A DNA stretch of 64,000 nt, taken from assembly GCA_036391875.1 (NCBI GenBank), contig DASVZA010000030.1:55693-119692 (forward strand). The letters are read 5' to 3'. Below, in pieces: positions 39,066 through 47,873 of this stretch; the first letter of the stretch is position 1; every line of letters begins with the position of its first letter. The stretch is from Parasulfuritortus sp036391875 (GTDB lineage: Bacteria > Pseudomonadota > Gammaproteobacteria > Burkholderiales > Thiobacillaceae). The notes beneath the pieces are model-generated. The model did no database searches, was not told where the DNA came from, and saw only the letters and a program-made list of their open reading frames with translations. The translations under genes were made by a program, and so were the position numbers.

Positions 39066-40487
39066 ATGCCCCGTACCCTTTACGACAAGCTTTGGGATGC
39101 CCACGTAGTCCATGCGGAACCCGACGGCATGACCCTGCTCTACATCGACCGGCAGCTGGTCCACGAGGTGACCAGTCCGCAGGCCTTCGAGGGCCTCAAG
39201 CTCGCCGGCCGGCCCATGTGGCGGACCGGCTCCGTGCTGGCGACGCCGGACCACAACGTGCCCACCACCGACCGCCAGGCCGGCATCACCGACCCGGTGT
39301 CGCGCACCCAGGTCGAGACGCTCGACGCCAACTGCCACGATTTCGGCCTGACCGAGTTCGCCATGAACGACCGGCGCCAGGGCATCGTCCACGTCATCGG
39401 CCCCGAGCAGGGCTTCACCCAGCCCGGCGTGACCCTGGTCTGCGGCGATTCCCACACCAGCACCCACGGCGCGTTCGCGGCCCTGGCCTTCGGCATCGGC
39501 ACCTCCGAGGTCGAGCACGTCATGGCCACCCAGTGCCTGTGGCAGAAGAAATCCAAGGCCATGCTGGTCAAGGTCGAGGGGGCCCTGGCCAAGGGCGTCA
39601 CCGCCAAGGACATCGCCCTCGCCGTGATCGGCGAGATCGGCACCGCCGGCGGCACCGGCTACGCCATCGAGTTCGGCGGCTCAGCCATTCGCAGTCTGTC
39701 CATGGAAGGCCGCATGACCCTGTGCAACATGGCCATCGAGGCTGGTGCCCGCGCCGGCATGGTCGCGGTCGACGACAAGACCATCGAATACATGAAGAAC
39801 CGTCCCTACGGCCCGAAGGGTGAGCAGTGGGCGGCCGCGGAAGCCTACTGGCGCAGCCTGGTCTCCGATGCGGGTGCCGCCTTCGATGCCGTGGTCGAAC
39901 TGGACGCGGCGGCGATTCGGCCGCAGGTCACCTGGGGCACGTCGCCCGAGATGGTGGTGGCGGTCGATGAACGGGTGCCCGATCCGGCCGAAGCGCCCAA
40001 CGCGGTGAAAAAATCCGATTGGGAACGCGCCCTGCAGTACATGGGGCTCGATGCCCATACCCCGATTTCGGAGATCGCGGTGGACAAGGTGTTCATCGGT
40101 TCCTGCACCAACTCGCGGATCGAGGATCTGTGGGAGGCGGCCGAGGTGGTCCGGGTGCTGGCCGGTAGCGGCCGCAGGGTGGCGGGCAACGTCAAGCAGG
40201 CCCTGGTGGTGCCGGGTTCCGGTCTGGTCAAGGCCCAGGCCGAGGCCGAAGGCCTGGACAAGGTGTTCAGGGACGCCGGCTTCGAATGGCGCGAGCCGGG
40301 CTGCTCCATGTGTCTGGCCATGAACGCCGACCGGCTGGAATCGGGCGAACGCTGCGCCTCCACCTCGAACCGCAATTTCGAGGGTCGGCAGGGGCAGGGC
40401 GGCCGCACCCATCTGGTCAGCCCGGCCATGGCCGCCGCCGCCGCCATGTACGGCCATTTCGTCGATGTCCGCGAGGTGATGCTATGA
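39066..40487 (+). CDS. leuC: 3-isopropylmalate dehydratase large subunit
   Basis: A 473-residue aconitase-family subunit that, with LeuD, isomerises 2- to 3-isopropylmalate in leucine synthesis. 4Fe-4S ligands are the Cys in FIGSCTNSRIEDL and the pair in PGCSMCLAMN. GDSHTSTHGAFAALAFGIGTSEVEHVMATQ is present (key part GDSHTSTHGA). Starts at ATG 39066. Its TGA overlaps the next ATG (entericidin-like), a tight arrangement repeated down the leuCD block. Confidence 0.97.
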   Translation: MPRTLYDKLWDAHVVHAEPDGMTLLYIDRQLVHEVTSPQAFEGLKLAGRPMWRTGSVLATPDHNVPTTDRQAGITDPVSRTQVETLDANCHDFGLTEFAMNDRRQGIVHVIGPEQGFTQPGVTLVCGDSHTSTHGAFAALAFGIGTSEVEHVMATQCLWQKKSKAMLVKVEGALAKGVTAKDIALAVIGEIGTAGGTGYAIEFGGSAIRSLSMEGRMTLCNMAIEAGARAGMVAVDDKTIEYMKNRPYGPKGEQWAAAEAYWRSLVSDAGAAFDAVVELDAAAIRPQVTWGTSPEMVVAVDERVPDPAEAPNAVKKSDWERALQYMGLDAHTPISEIAVDKVFIGSCTNSRIEDLWEAAEVVRVLAGSGRRVAGNVKQALVVPGSGLVKAQAEAEGLDKVFRDAGFEWREPGCSMCLAMNADRLESGERCASTSNRNFEGRQGQGGRTHLVSPAMAAAAAMYGHFVDVREVML

Positions 40488-40714
40488 CCCCGAAGAAACT
40501 GATCATCCTGGGCGTGGTGAAGCTGGTGCTGATCGCGGTCGCAGCCGGCGTCGTCTACAGCATGTACGGCTGTAACACCATGCACGGCGTCGGCCAGGAT
40601 GTGTCCCAGGCCGGCCAGTCGATGCAGAAGTCTGACAGCAGCACCGTGCGCGCCGTCGGCCAGGACGTGCAGAAGGCCGGCGAATCGATCCAGCAGAAGG
40701 CAAGCGAGCAATGA
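40484..40714 (+). CDS. entericidin-like small lipoprotein
   Basis: A 76-residue protein wedged between leuC and leuD, overlapping both with ATGA junctions. N-terminal lysines and a hydrophobic segment (LIILGVVKLVLIAVAAGVVYS) lead to YGCNTMHGVGQD; the cysteine could be lipidated and CNTxxGxGxD is the entericidin signature. Uniquely, the unit VGQDV..AG.S is present twice (VGQDVSQAGQSMQ and VGQDVQKAGESIQ), whereas entericidins usually have one. Position between leuC and leuD is common in beta-proteobacteria. Function unknown; not a leucine enzyme. Confidence 0.8.
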   Translation: MTPKKLIILGVVKLVLIAVAAGVVYSMYGCNTMHGVGQDVSQAGQSMQKSDSSTVRAVGQDVQKAGESIQQKASEQ

Positions 40715-41349
40715 AACCGTTTACCCAGTTGCAGGGCCTGGTGGCGCCGCTCGACCGCGCCAACGTCGACACCGACGCCATCATCCCGAAGCAGTTCCTG
40801 AAATCCATCAAGCGTAGCGGCTTCGGCCCCAACGCCTTCGACGAGTGGCGCTACCTCGACCACGGTGAGCCGGGCATGGACAACAGCAAGCGTCCGCTCA
40901 ACCCGGACTTCGTGCTGAACCAGCCGCGCTACCGGGGCGCCAGTGTCCTGCTGGCCCGCGAGAATTTCGGCTGCGGCTCGTCGCGCGAGCATGCCCCCTG
41001 GGCGCTGGAGGACTACGGCTTCCGCGCCATCATCGCGCCGTCCTACGCCGACATCTTTTACAACAACTGCTTCAAGAACGGCATCCTGCCCATCGTGCTG
41101 TCGGCCGAGGCCGTGGATCGGCTGTTTCGCGAAACAGCGGCCGCGGAAGGCTACCGCCTGACGGTGGATCTCGCCGCGCAGACCGTAGTCACGCCGGGTG
41201 GCGAAACCTTCGCCTTCGAGGTCGACGCCGAGCGCAAGCATCGCCTGCTCAACGGCTTGGACGACATCGGCATCACCCTGCAGTACGTCGATGAGATCAA
41301 GGCCTACGAAGCGCAGCGCAAGCAGGTCACGCCCTGGTTATTCAACTGA
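40711..41349 (+). CDS. leuD: 3-isopropylmalate dehydratase small subunit
   Basis: A 212-residue partner of LeuC. Shows DTDAIIPKQFLKSI near the start, ENFGCGSSREHAPWAL (substrate-binding loop) and GFRAIIAPSYADIFYNN. Its ATG at 40711 overlaps the stop of the entericidin-like gene. Length matches the family (about 200-215). Product feeds LeuB. Confidence 0.97.
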   Translation: MKPFTQLQGLVAPLDRANVDTDAIIPKQFLKSIKRSGFGPNAFDEWRYLDHGEPGMDNSKRPLNPDFVLNQPRYRGASVLLARENFGCGSSREHAPWALEDYGFRAIIAPSYADIFYNNCFKNGILPIVLSAEAVDRLFRETAAAEGYRLTVDLAAQTVVTPGGETFAFEVDAERKHRLLNGLDDIGITLQYVDEIKAYEAQRKQVTPWLFN

Positions 41350-41368
41350 AACGCGAGAAAGAAACGAA

Positions 41369-42433
41369 ATGAAGATCGCAGTCCTGCCGGGTGACGGCAT
41401 CGGCCCAGAGATCGTCGCCCAGGCGGTCAAGGTTTTGGACGTCCTGAAATCGGACGGCATGAAGATCGAGATGGAAGAGGCAGCCATCGGCGGCGCCGGC
41501 TACGAGGCGGCCAAGGACCCGCTGCCCGAGGCGACCTTCAATCTGTCGCAGGAAGCCGATGCCGTGCTGCTCGGCGCCGTCGGCGACTGGAAGTACGACA
41601 CCCTGCCGCGCGACATGCGTCCCGAGCGCGGCCTGCTGCGCATCCGCAAAGGGCTGAACCTGTTCGCCAACCTGCGCCCGGCGCTGCTCTATCCCGAACT
41701 GGCTTCGGCTTCTACGCTCAAGCCCGAGGTGGTGTCCGGCCTCGACCTGATGATCGTCCGCGAACTGACCGGCGACATCTATTTCGGCCAGCCGCGCGGC
41801 ATCTCCACCCTGGACAACGGCGAGCGCGAGGGCATCAACACCATGCGCTACAACGAGTCGGAGATCCGCCGCATCGGCCGCATCGCCTTCGATATCGCCA
41901 TGAAGCGCAACAAGAAGGTCTGCTCGGTCGACAAGGCCAACGTGCTGGAGACCACCGAGTTGTGGCGCCAGGTCATGATCGAGATCGCCAAGGACTACCC
42001 CGAGGTCGAGCTCAGCCACATGTATGTCGACAACGCCGCCATGCAACTGGTGCGGGCGCCGAAGCAGTTCGACGTGATGGTCACCGGCAACATCTTCGGC
42101 GATATCCTGTCCGACGAGGCCTCGATGCTGACCGGCTCGATCGGCATGCTGCCCTCGGCCTCGCTGGATGAGCACAACAAGGGCATGTACGAGCCCAGCC
42201 ACGGCTCCGCCCCGGACATCGCCGGCAAGGACATCGCCAATCCGCTGGCGACCATCCTGTCGGTGGCCATGATGTTCAAGTACACCTTCAACGACGAGGC
42301 GACCTTCGCCCGCATCGACAATGCGGTGAAGAAGGTGATCGCATCGGGCAAGCGCACCGCCGACATCTGGACCGAGGGCTGCGAGAAGGTATCCTGTTCC
42401 GGCATGGGCGACGCCGTCGTCGCGGCCATGTAA
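41369..42433 (+). CDS. leuB: 3-isopropylmalate dehydrogenase
   Basis: A 354-residue NAD-dependent beta-decarboxylating dehydrogenase: AVLPGDGIGPEIV at the N-terminus, ELTGDIYFGQPRG, the MRYNESEIRRI segment, and VTGNIFGDILSDEASMLTGSIG with the metal-binding aspartates, then EPSHGSAPDIAGK. Oxidises 3-isopropylmalate to the keto acid for leucine. Start is the ATG at 41369 with a GAAACGA-type upstream region; an in-frame extension from 41198 lies inside leuD and is noise. Confidence 0.97.
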   Translation: MKIAVLPGDGIGPEIVAQAVKVLDVLKSDGMKIEMEEAAIGGAGYEAAKDPLPEATFNLSQEADAVLLGAVGDWKYDTLPRDMRPERGLLRIRKGLNLFANLRPALLYPELASASTLKPEVVSGLDLMIVRELTGDIYFGQPRGISTLDNGEREGINTMRYNESEIRRIGRIAFDIAMKRNKKVCSVDKANVLETTELWRQVMIEIAKDYPEVELSHMYVDNAAMQLVRAPKQFDVMVTGNIFGDILSDEASMLTGSIGMLPSASLDEHNKGMYEPSHGSAPDIAGKDIANPLATILSVAMMFKYTFNDEATFARIDNAVKKVIASGKRTADIWTEGCEKVSCSGMGDAVVAAM

Positions 42434-42461
42434 CGAAATTGCATGCATTGAGGTTGATGAA

Positions 42462-43574
42462 ATGAAAAAGGTAGGTCTGATCGGTTGGCGCGGCATGGTG
42501 GGTTCGGTCCTGATGGGCCGGATGCGGGATGAACGGGACTTCGACCATGTCGAGCCGGTGTTCTTCACCACCTCGAACGTGGGCGGCAAGGGGCCGGACA
42601 TCGGCAAGGACGTGCCGGCGCTGAAGGATGCCAATTCGGTTGACGAACTGAAGGCGATGGACATCATCATCACCTGCCAGGGCGGCGACTACACCAAGGA
42701 AATCTATCCGAAGCTGATGGCCAGCGGCTGGCAGGGCTACTGGATCGACGCCGCCTCCACGCTGCGCATGGAGAAGGACGCCATCATCATCCTCGACCCG
42801 GTGAACAAGAACGTCATCCGTGATGGCATCGCCCAGGGCATCAAGACCTACGTCGGCGGCAACTGCACGGTGTCGCTGATGCTCATGGCCATCGGCGGCC
42901 TGTTCGAAAAAGGCCTGGTCGAGTGGATTTCCCCGATGACCTATCAGGCGGCCTCCGGCGCCGGTGCCCGCAACATGCGCGAGCTGATCCACCAGATGGG
43001 CGCCGTCCACGGCGAAGTCCGGCACCTTCTTGACGACCCCGCTTCGGCCATCCTGGAGATCGATCGCAAGGTGACCGACTTCATCCGCTCCGACGTCTAT
43101 CCGCTCGACGCCTGGCCGGTGCCCCTGGCCGCCTCGCTGATTCCGTGGATCGACGTGCAGCTGCCCTCCGGCCAGTCCAAGGAAGAGTGGAAGGCCCAGG
43201 TCGAGTGCAACAAGATACTCGGCCGTTCAGACAATCAGATCCCCATCGACGGCCTGTGCGTCCGGGTCGGCGCCATGCGCTGCCATTCCCAGGCGCTGAC
43301 CATCAAGCTGACCCGGGACGTGCCGCTCGACGAGATCCACGGCCTGATCGCCGCCCACAACGACTGGGTCAAGGTGGTGCCGAACGATCGCCAGATCACC
43401 ATGGAGCAACTGACGCCCGCCGCCGTCACCGGCACCCTGACCGTGCCGGTCGGCCGCATGCGCAAGCTGAACATGGGCCCGCAGTATCTGAGCGCCTTCA
43501 CGGTCGGCGACCAGTTGCTGTGGGGCGCGGCCGAGCCGCTGCGCCGTATGCTGCGCATCCTGTTGGAAGCCTGA
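42462..43574 (+). CDS. asd: aspartate-semialdehyde dehydrogenase
   Basis: A 370-residue enzyme reducing aspartyl phosphate to the semialdehyde with NADPH, the branch point to lysine, threonine and methionine. GWRGMVGSVLM (nucleotide loop), VGGNCTVSLMLMA with the catalytic cysteine (about 135), GAGARNMRELIHQMG, and RVGAMRCHSQALTIKL with the catalytic histidine. Length fits the gram-negative type. 28 bp after leuB, so part of the same operon. Confidence 0.97.
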   Translation: MKKVGLIGWRGMVGSVLMGRMRDERDFDHVEPVFFTTSNVGGKGPDIGKDVPALKDANSVDELKAMDIIITCQGGDYTKEIYPKLMASGWQGYWIDAASTLRMEKDAIIILDPVNKNVIRDGIAQGIKTYVGGNCTVSLMLMAIGGLFEKGLVEWISPMTYQAASGAGARNMRELIHQMGAVHGEVRHLLDDPASAILEIDRKVTDFIRSDVYPLDAWPVPLAASLIPWIDVQLPSGQSKEEWKAQVECNKILGRSDNQIPIDGLCVRVGAMRCHSQALTIKLTRDVPLDEIHGLIAAHNDWVKVVPNDRQITMEQLTPAAVTGTLTVPVGRMRKLNMGPQYLSAFTVGDQLLWGAAEPLRRMLRILLEA

Positions 43575-43584
43575 GCCGCGTAGG

Positions 43585-44532
43585 ATGACCAAATTACCGA
43601 GCATTGCGCTGCTGGGGGCCGACGAGCCGCTGGGCGAAGCGATATTGCGTCTGCTGGAAGAGCGCGGCCTGGAGCTCAGCACACTGTTCCCGTTGTCGCT
43701 TGTGGGATCGGATGGCTGCGCGACAGTGGACGGAATCGAGGTGCCTTTGCAGGACGCCGGCGACTTCGATTGGGGCCAAGCTCAAGTGGTGATTTCAGCC
43801 AGCCGCTCGGCTGCGGCGGTCCGCCTGGAGCAGGTCGCCGTAAACCGGGGCTGTCGGGTGGTCGGCTTCGGCGCGCAGGATGCCGTTGCCGGCAAGACGG
43901 TCCTGGTCGATGCGGTCGCCTTGGCATTGCAGCGGGTGCTATCCGCCATCGGTCGTGACGACGAGCTGCTCAGCGTGGATGCGGTGGCGATGCTGCCGGT
44001 CAGCTTCGCCGGGCAGGAGGGCGTGAATGAACTGGTGGAGCAGACGCGCGGACTGTTTGCCATGGAGTCGCCCGAGCCGGGCGTGTTCCCGTTGCAGGTC
44101 GCATTCAACCTGATCCCGCAGGTGGGTGCGCTATCCGAGTCGGATGACAGCGTGGTCGAACGTGAATTGACCGGACAGCTAAGGTCGCTGCTGGACCTGC
44201 CTGATCTGCCGATCAGCGTGACGGCCGTGTGGGCGCCAGTTTTCTTCGGGGCGGCCGTTTCGCTGCACGTCGGCCTGCGCGGCGAGCCCGATGCCTCCCA
44301 GTTGCGCAACCGGCTCGCCAAACGGGATGGCATCACGCTGATGGATGCCGGCTTGCCCGGCGGTGTGCCGACGCCGGCCACCGATGCGCTGGACAGCGAA
44401 AAGGTGTTCGTTGGTCGCCTTCGGCGGACGGCTGGCCAGCCAGGGCGCATTGCGATGTGGCTGGTTGTCGACATAACCCGCCTGGAAGCCGCGCAGATTG
44501 TCGATTGGCTGGAAAATTTGATTGAAAAATAA
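43585..44532 (+). CDS. USG-1 / aspartate-semialdehyde dehydrogenase-like protein
   Basis: A 315-residue paralogue of Asd next to asd. It keeps the dinucleotide-fold opening (SIALLGADEPLGEAI) and the dimerisation layout, with VWAPVFFGAAVSLHVGL near residue 213-229, but the SNP/NCT catalytic-cysteine segment is not found and the lysine/histidine pocket is eroded, so it is probably not an active dehydrogenase. In Pseudomonas-type genomes such usg-1 homologues also precede fimV/truA. Role unknown. 10 bp after asd. Confidence 0.8.
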   Translation: MTKLPSIALLGADEPLGEAILRLLEERGLELSTLFPLSLVGSDGCATVDGIEVPLQDAGDFDWGQAQVVISASRSAAAVRLEQVAVNRGCRVVGFGAQDAVAGKTVLVDAVALALQRVLSAIGRDDELLSVDAVAMLPVSFAGQEGVNELVEQTRGLFAMESPEPGVFPLQVAFNLIPQVGALSESDDSVVERELTGQLRSLLDLPDLPISVTAVWAPVFFGAAVSLHVGLRGEPDASQLRNRLAKRDGITLMDAGLPGGVPTPATDALDSEKVFVGRLRRTAGQPGRIAMWLVVDITRLEAAQIVDWLENLIEK

Positions 44533-44549
44533 TCGAGTTCGATGCTAAC

Positions 44550-44574
44550 GTAAACTCAGCTTCAGGAAGTTTAC
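44550..44574. repeat. inverted repeat between usg-1 and fimV
   Basis: GTAAACT (44550-44556) and AGTTTAC (44568-44574) separated by 11 nt, in the 119-bp gap before fimV. It could be an operator or a weak terminator stem; no T-tract follows. Confidence 0.35.
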
Positions 44575-44651
44575 CTAAACCTATGAGGAATCATGGGAAT
44601 CTAGGATAGTCTGCCCAATGGTGCAGGTACGACAGAACAGGGGAATTTGTG

Positions 44652-47270
44652 ATGAGAAGAGTGAATAAGATCAGCAGCTTGCTCGCCGCGTTGTTATTCG
44701 TTAGCGGTGAAGTCCTGGCGGCTGGTTTAGGCAAGCTGACTGTTTCCTCTACGCTGGGGCAACCCCTCAAGGCGGAAATCGAACTGCTCTCCGTATCGCC
44801 CGAGGACATGGGCTCCGTGGAAGCCAAGCTGGCGAGCTACGATGCCTACCGCCAAGCTCATATTGAACGTACCGGCACGCTTTCCGATCTGCACATGAGC
44901 GTAGAAAAACGCGCCAACGGCCAGCCCGTGGTGCGCATCACCTCCTCCTCGCCGGTCAACGATCCCTTTGTCGACTTGCTGGTCGAACTCAACTGGAGTT
45001 CCGGCCGCATACTGCGTGAATACACGATCCTCCTGGATCCGGCCCCGGCCCAGAAGCCGACGGCTGCTGCTCCCGTTGCGCCGGTAGCCGGCAGTGCCGC
45101 TCCGGCGACCGGGCCGGTCGCGGCGCCGGCCATGGCAAAACCCGCCCCATCAGCCAAATCTGCCGCCGCCGCCAATGGCTCGAACGGCGGCGTGCGCACC
45201 TACGGCCCGGTCAAGGCAGGCGAGACCCTGCGTAGCATCGCCGGCAAGGTGTTGCCGGCCAATGTCTCGCTGGAAATGATGATGGCCAGCCTGTATCACG
45301 CCAATCCGAAGGCCTTCGCCAGCAACAACATGAACCTGCTCAAGAAAGGGCAGGTGCTGAAGGTGCCGGATCGCGATTCGGCCATGCTCATGTACAGCCC
45401 GCATCAGGCCCGCCAGTTGATCGAGCAGCAGACCGAAGCCTGGCACGCCATGCAGAACCGGGTTGCCGATCAGGCTGCCCAGGCCAAGCCCGGCCAGGGC
45501 AAGGAAACGGCCGAATCCGGCAAGATCGTACCCGCCCAGCCCCAGGAAAAGGCCCCGGCGGCTTCGACCTCGCAGGATGTGCTCAAACTATCCAAGGGTG
45601 AGCCGTTCAAGTCCGCGGCCGATGCCAACAAGCGAATCCAGGCCCTTCAGGAAGATCTCGCTACCAAGAACCAGGAACTGCAGGATGCGCAAAGCCGGGT
45701 CAGTCAACTGGAAAAGACCGTGCAGGATATGCAGCACCTGATGGACCTCAAGGCCAAGCAAGGGGCCCAGGCACCTGCCGAAGGCGCCGGACCGGCCGCT
45801 GCGCCAGCCCAGCCGGTCCCGCCTGCGGCCAAGCCCACCGTCAAGCCGCCGGTAGCGCCGCCGCCGGTCGAGGAGCCTAGCTTCTTCGGCTCGTTGCTGG
45901 CCAATCCGCTTTACATCGCCGGCGCGTTGGGCGCTCTGGTGGTGGCCGGTCTGCTCTGGGTGTTCATGGTCGGCAGCCGCCGGCGCAAGGGGCTGTCCAG
46001 CTTCGAACAGAGCATCATGACCGGTGGCGACCAGTTCAAGACTTCCATCTTCAAGACGGGCGGTGCGGGCGCGGCTACCGAACGGACCGCGGTGACCCAG
46101 TCCGGCGCCACGACCGACTTCAGCCGCCTGGGTCTGGGTTCCATCGACACCCACGAGGTCGACCCGATCGCCGAAGCCGAGGTCTACATGGCCTACGGCC
46201 GCGACGCGCAGGCCGAGGAAATTCTCAAGGAGGCCCTGACCAAGGAGCCGCAGCGCCACGAGATCATGCTCAAGCTCCTGGAGATCTATGCCTCCAGGCA
46301 GGACGCGGCCAGCTTCGAAACCCAGGCCAGCGAACTGTACGCCAGCCTCGGTGATCCGGCCGGCAGCATGTGGCAGAAGGCTGCCGAAATGGGACGCTCC
46401 ATCGATCCGAACAACCCGCTCTACCGCGTATACGGCGAAGTGCCCGACTTGCCGACGGTGGCTCCGGTCGTGCCTGAAGAGGAACATCCGGAAGTGGCCG
46501 GTCCGTCTACCGCTGCGCACGAGTTTTCCGCCGAGTCTGCCGAGCCGCTGGCGCTGACGGCCGAGGAAAGCAAAGCCGAGGAGGTCGCCGCGCCGGAATC
46601 GGATTCGCACGTCATGCAGTTCGAAATGCCGGAACAGGTGGAGGCGGCCCCGATCGAGGAAGCCCCTGAGTCGCTGCCCAAGACCGATCTTGGCGACATC
46701 ACCCTGGACTTCGAACCGGAGGATATGGCGCAGATTTCCAGCTTCCGGCCGGAGGAGCCCGAGCATGCCGAATTCCCGGCCTTCGGTACCGCGCTCGAAC
46801 ACGGCCTCGAACCCATGGAGGAAATCCAGATCCCCGCGCCTGAAGAAGCCGAATTGCCCGAGGAACCGCAGGCACTCGAACCGGCGGTGGAACTCGGCGA
46901 TCTCGGCCTGATGGCCGAACACCCGGCGGAAATGGTTGAGGCTGAAGCGTTTGAACGGCCCAAGACCAAACCGGAAGAGGGGGTTGTCGAATTGCCCGAT
47001 CTTGACTTCTCCGGCATCGACCTGGAACTGAACGAGGCCGCTGAGGCCCGGGTCGAACCGGCTGAAGCCGCGCCGTCGGCCGGCATCGAAGCACCATCGA
47101 GCATCGATCCCGACCTGTTCGAAGAGGTCAACACCAAGCTCGATCTGGCCAAGGCCTATCTCGAGATGGGCGACAAGGAAGGCGCCCGCGAGATTCTGAG
47201 CGAAGTGCTCAAGGAGGGCGATGCCCAGCAACAGCAGCAGGCCAACGACCTGATGGCCGAGATCGGCTAA
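44652..47270 (+). CDS. fimV: FimV-like polar hub protein
   Basis: An 872-residue inner-membrane protein. Signal sequence ending VLAAGLGKL, the FimV N-terminal domain (LGQPLKAEIELLSV) with the ITSSSPVNDPFVDLLVEL segment, a LysM-like region (about 183-240; VKAGETLRSIAGKVLP), a coiled coil (about 320-365), one transmembrane helix (about 422-440; IAGALGALVVAGLLWVF), a long acidic tail with many Glu/Pro, and a C-terminal TPR-like motif (KAYLEMGDKEGAREIL). FimV binds peptidoglycan and organises type IV pili and polar proteins in Pseudomonas. The ATG at 44652 follows a GTG at 44649. Confidence 0.9.
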   Translation: MRRVNKISSLLAALLFVSGEVLAAGLGKLTVSSTLGQPLKAEIELLSVSPEDMGSVEAKLASYDAYRQAHIERTGTLSDLHMSVEKRANGQPVVRITSSSPVNDPFVDLLVELNWSSGRILREYTILLDPAPAQKPTAAAPVAPVAGSAAPATGPVAAPAMAKPAPSAKSAAAANGSNGGVRTYGPVKAGETLRSIAGKVLPANVSLEMMMASLYHANPKAFASNNMNLLKKGQVLKVPDRDSAMLMYSPHQARQLIEQQTEAWHAMQNRVADQAAQAKPGQGKETAESGKIVPAQPQEKAPAASTSQDVLKLSKGEPFKSAADANKRIQALQEDLATKNQELQDAQSRVSQLEKTVQDMQHLMDLKAKQGAQAPAEGAGPAAAPAQPVPPAAKPTVKPPVAPPPVEEPSFFGSLLANPLYIAGALGALVVAGLLWVFMVGSRRRKGLSSFEQSIMTGGDQFKTSIFKTGGAGAATERTAVTQSGATTDFSRLGLGSIDTHEVDPIAEAEVYMAYGRDAQAEEILKEALTKEPQRHEIMLKLLEIYASRQDAASFETQASELYASLGDPAGSMWQKAAEMGRSIDPNNPLYRVYGEVPDLPTVAPVVPEEEHPEVAGPSTAAHEFSAESAEPLALTAEESKAEEVAAPESDSHVMQFEMPEQVEAAPIEEAPESLPKTDLGDITLDFEPEDMAQISSFRPEEPEHAEFPAFGTALEHGLEPMEEIQIPAPEEAELPEEPQALEPAVELGDLGLMAEHPAEMVEAEAFERPKTKPEEGVVELPDLDFSGIDLELNEAAEARVEPAEAAPSAGIEAPSSIDPDLFEEVNTKLDLAKAYLEMGDKEGAREILSEVLKEGDAQQQQQANDLMAEIG

Positions 47271-47873
47271 TTGCATCCGACGCTTAGGATCGCGCTCTAT
47301 ATCCTCTCAGCCCTGGCCCTGCCGGGGCTGAGTTTTTTTGGGCTGGCGATCACCGCCGTCCTGGCCCTGGCGTTGCTCCACCGGCACCTGGCCGGCGTGC
47401 GTCGCCTGCTCTGGCGGGCGCGCTGGCTTTTCCTGCTGCTTGGCATAGGCTACGCCTACAGCCTGCCCGGTCCGGCCGGCATCCCTATGTTGGGCGAGTT
47501 CTCGCCTTCCACGCCGGGTCTCTGGCTGGGGGCGACCCAGATGCTGCGCCTGTTCCTGTTGCTGTGGCTGCTGGATGGCCTGGTCATCTCCATGGGCGAA
47601 GCCCGTCTGATGGCCGGACTCTACGGTCTGTTTTCCCTGATCGGCTGGTTGGGCTTCCCGGTCCACCGGACCACGGTCAGGCTGGGCCTCACACTGGAGG
47701 CCATGGAGGGCAATCTGGGCCGTCGGCGCGGGCTGCGCGAGGCGCTGGCCGGCCTGAACGAAACGGCCCAAGGCAGCACCCATTTCGAGATCCGGCCGAG
47801 CGCCTGGCGAACCTCGGATTCGATCCTGCTGATCTTGTCGCTGGCGGTACTGGTCGGGGTATGGCGCGCATAG
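47271..47873 (+). CDS. CbiQ/EcfT-like membrane protein (orphan T-component)
   Basis: A 200-residue protein with five or so hydrophobic helices, starting with a TTG directly after the fimV stop. The RLLWRARWLFLLLGIGYAYS element, SPSTPGLWLGATQMLRLFLLLW and LGFPVHRTTVRLGLTLEAMEG recall the transmembrane T-component (EcfT/CbiQ) of ECF vitamin and metal transporters, including the Arg-rich helix that docks ATPases. No ATPase or S-component gene lies near. The assignment is by pattern; it could be another membrane family. It overlaps truA by 13 bp. Confidence 0.45.
   Translation: MHPTLRIALYILSALALPGLSFFGLAITAVLALALLHRHLAGVRRLLWRARWLFLLLGIGYAYSLPGPAGIPMLGEFSPSTPGLWLGATQMLRLFLLLWLLDGLVISMGEARLMAGLYGLFSLIGWLGFPVHRTTVRLGLTLEAMEGNLGRRRGLREALAGLNETAQGSTHFEIRPSAWRTSDSILLILSLAVLVGVWRA

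Noticed and set aside
40484..40714. Leader peptide of a leucine attenuator
   Set aside because: It lies inside the operon, has no leucine run, and has the CNTM-GVGQD entericidin pattern.
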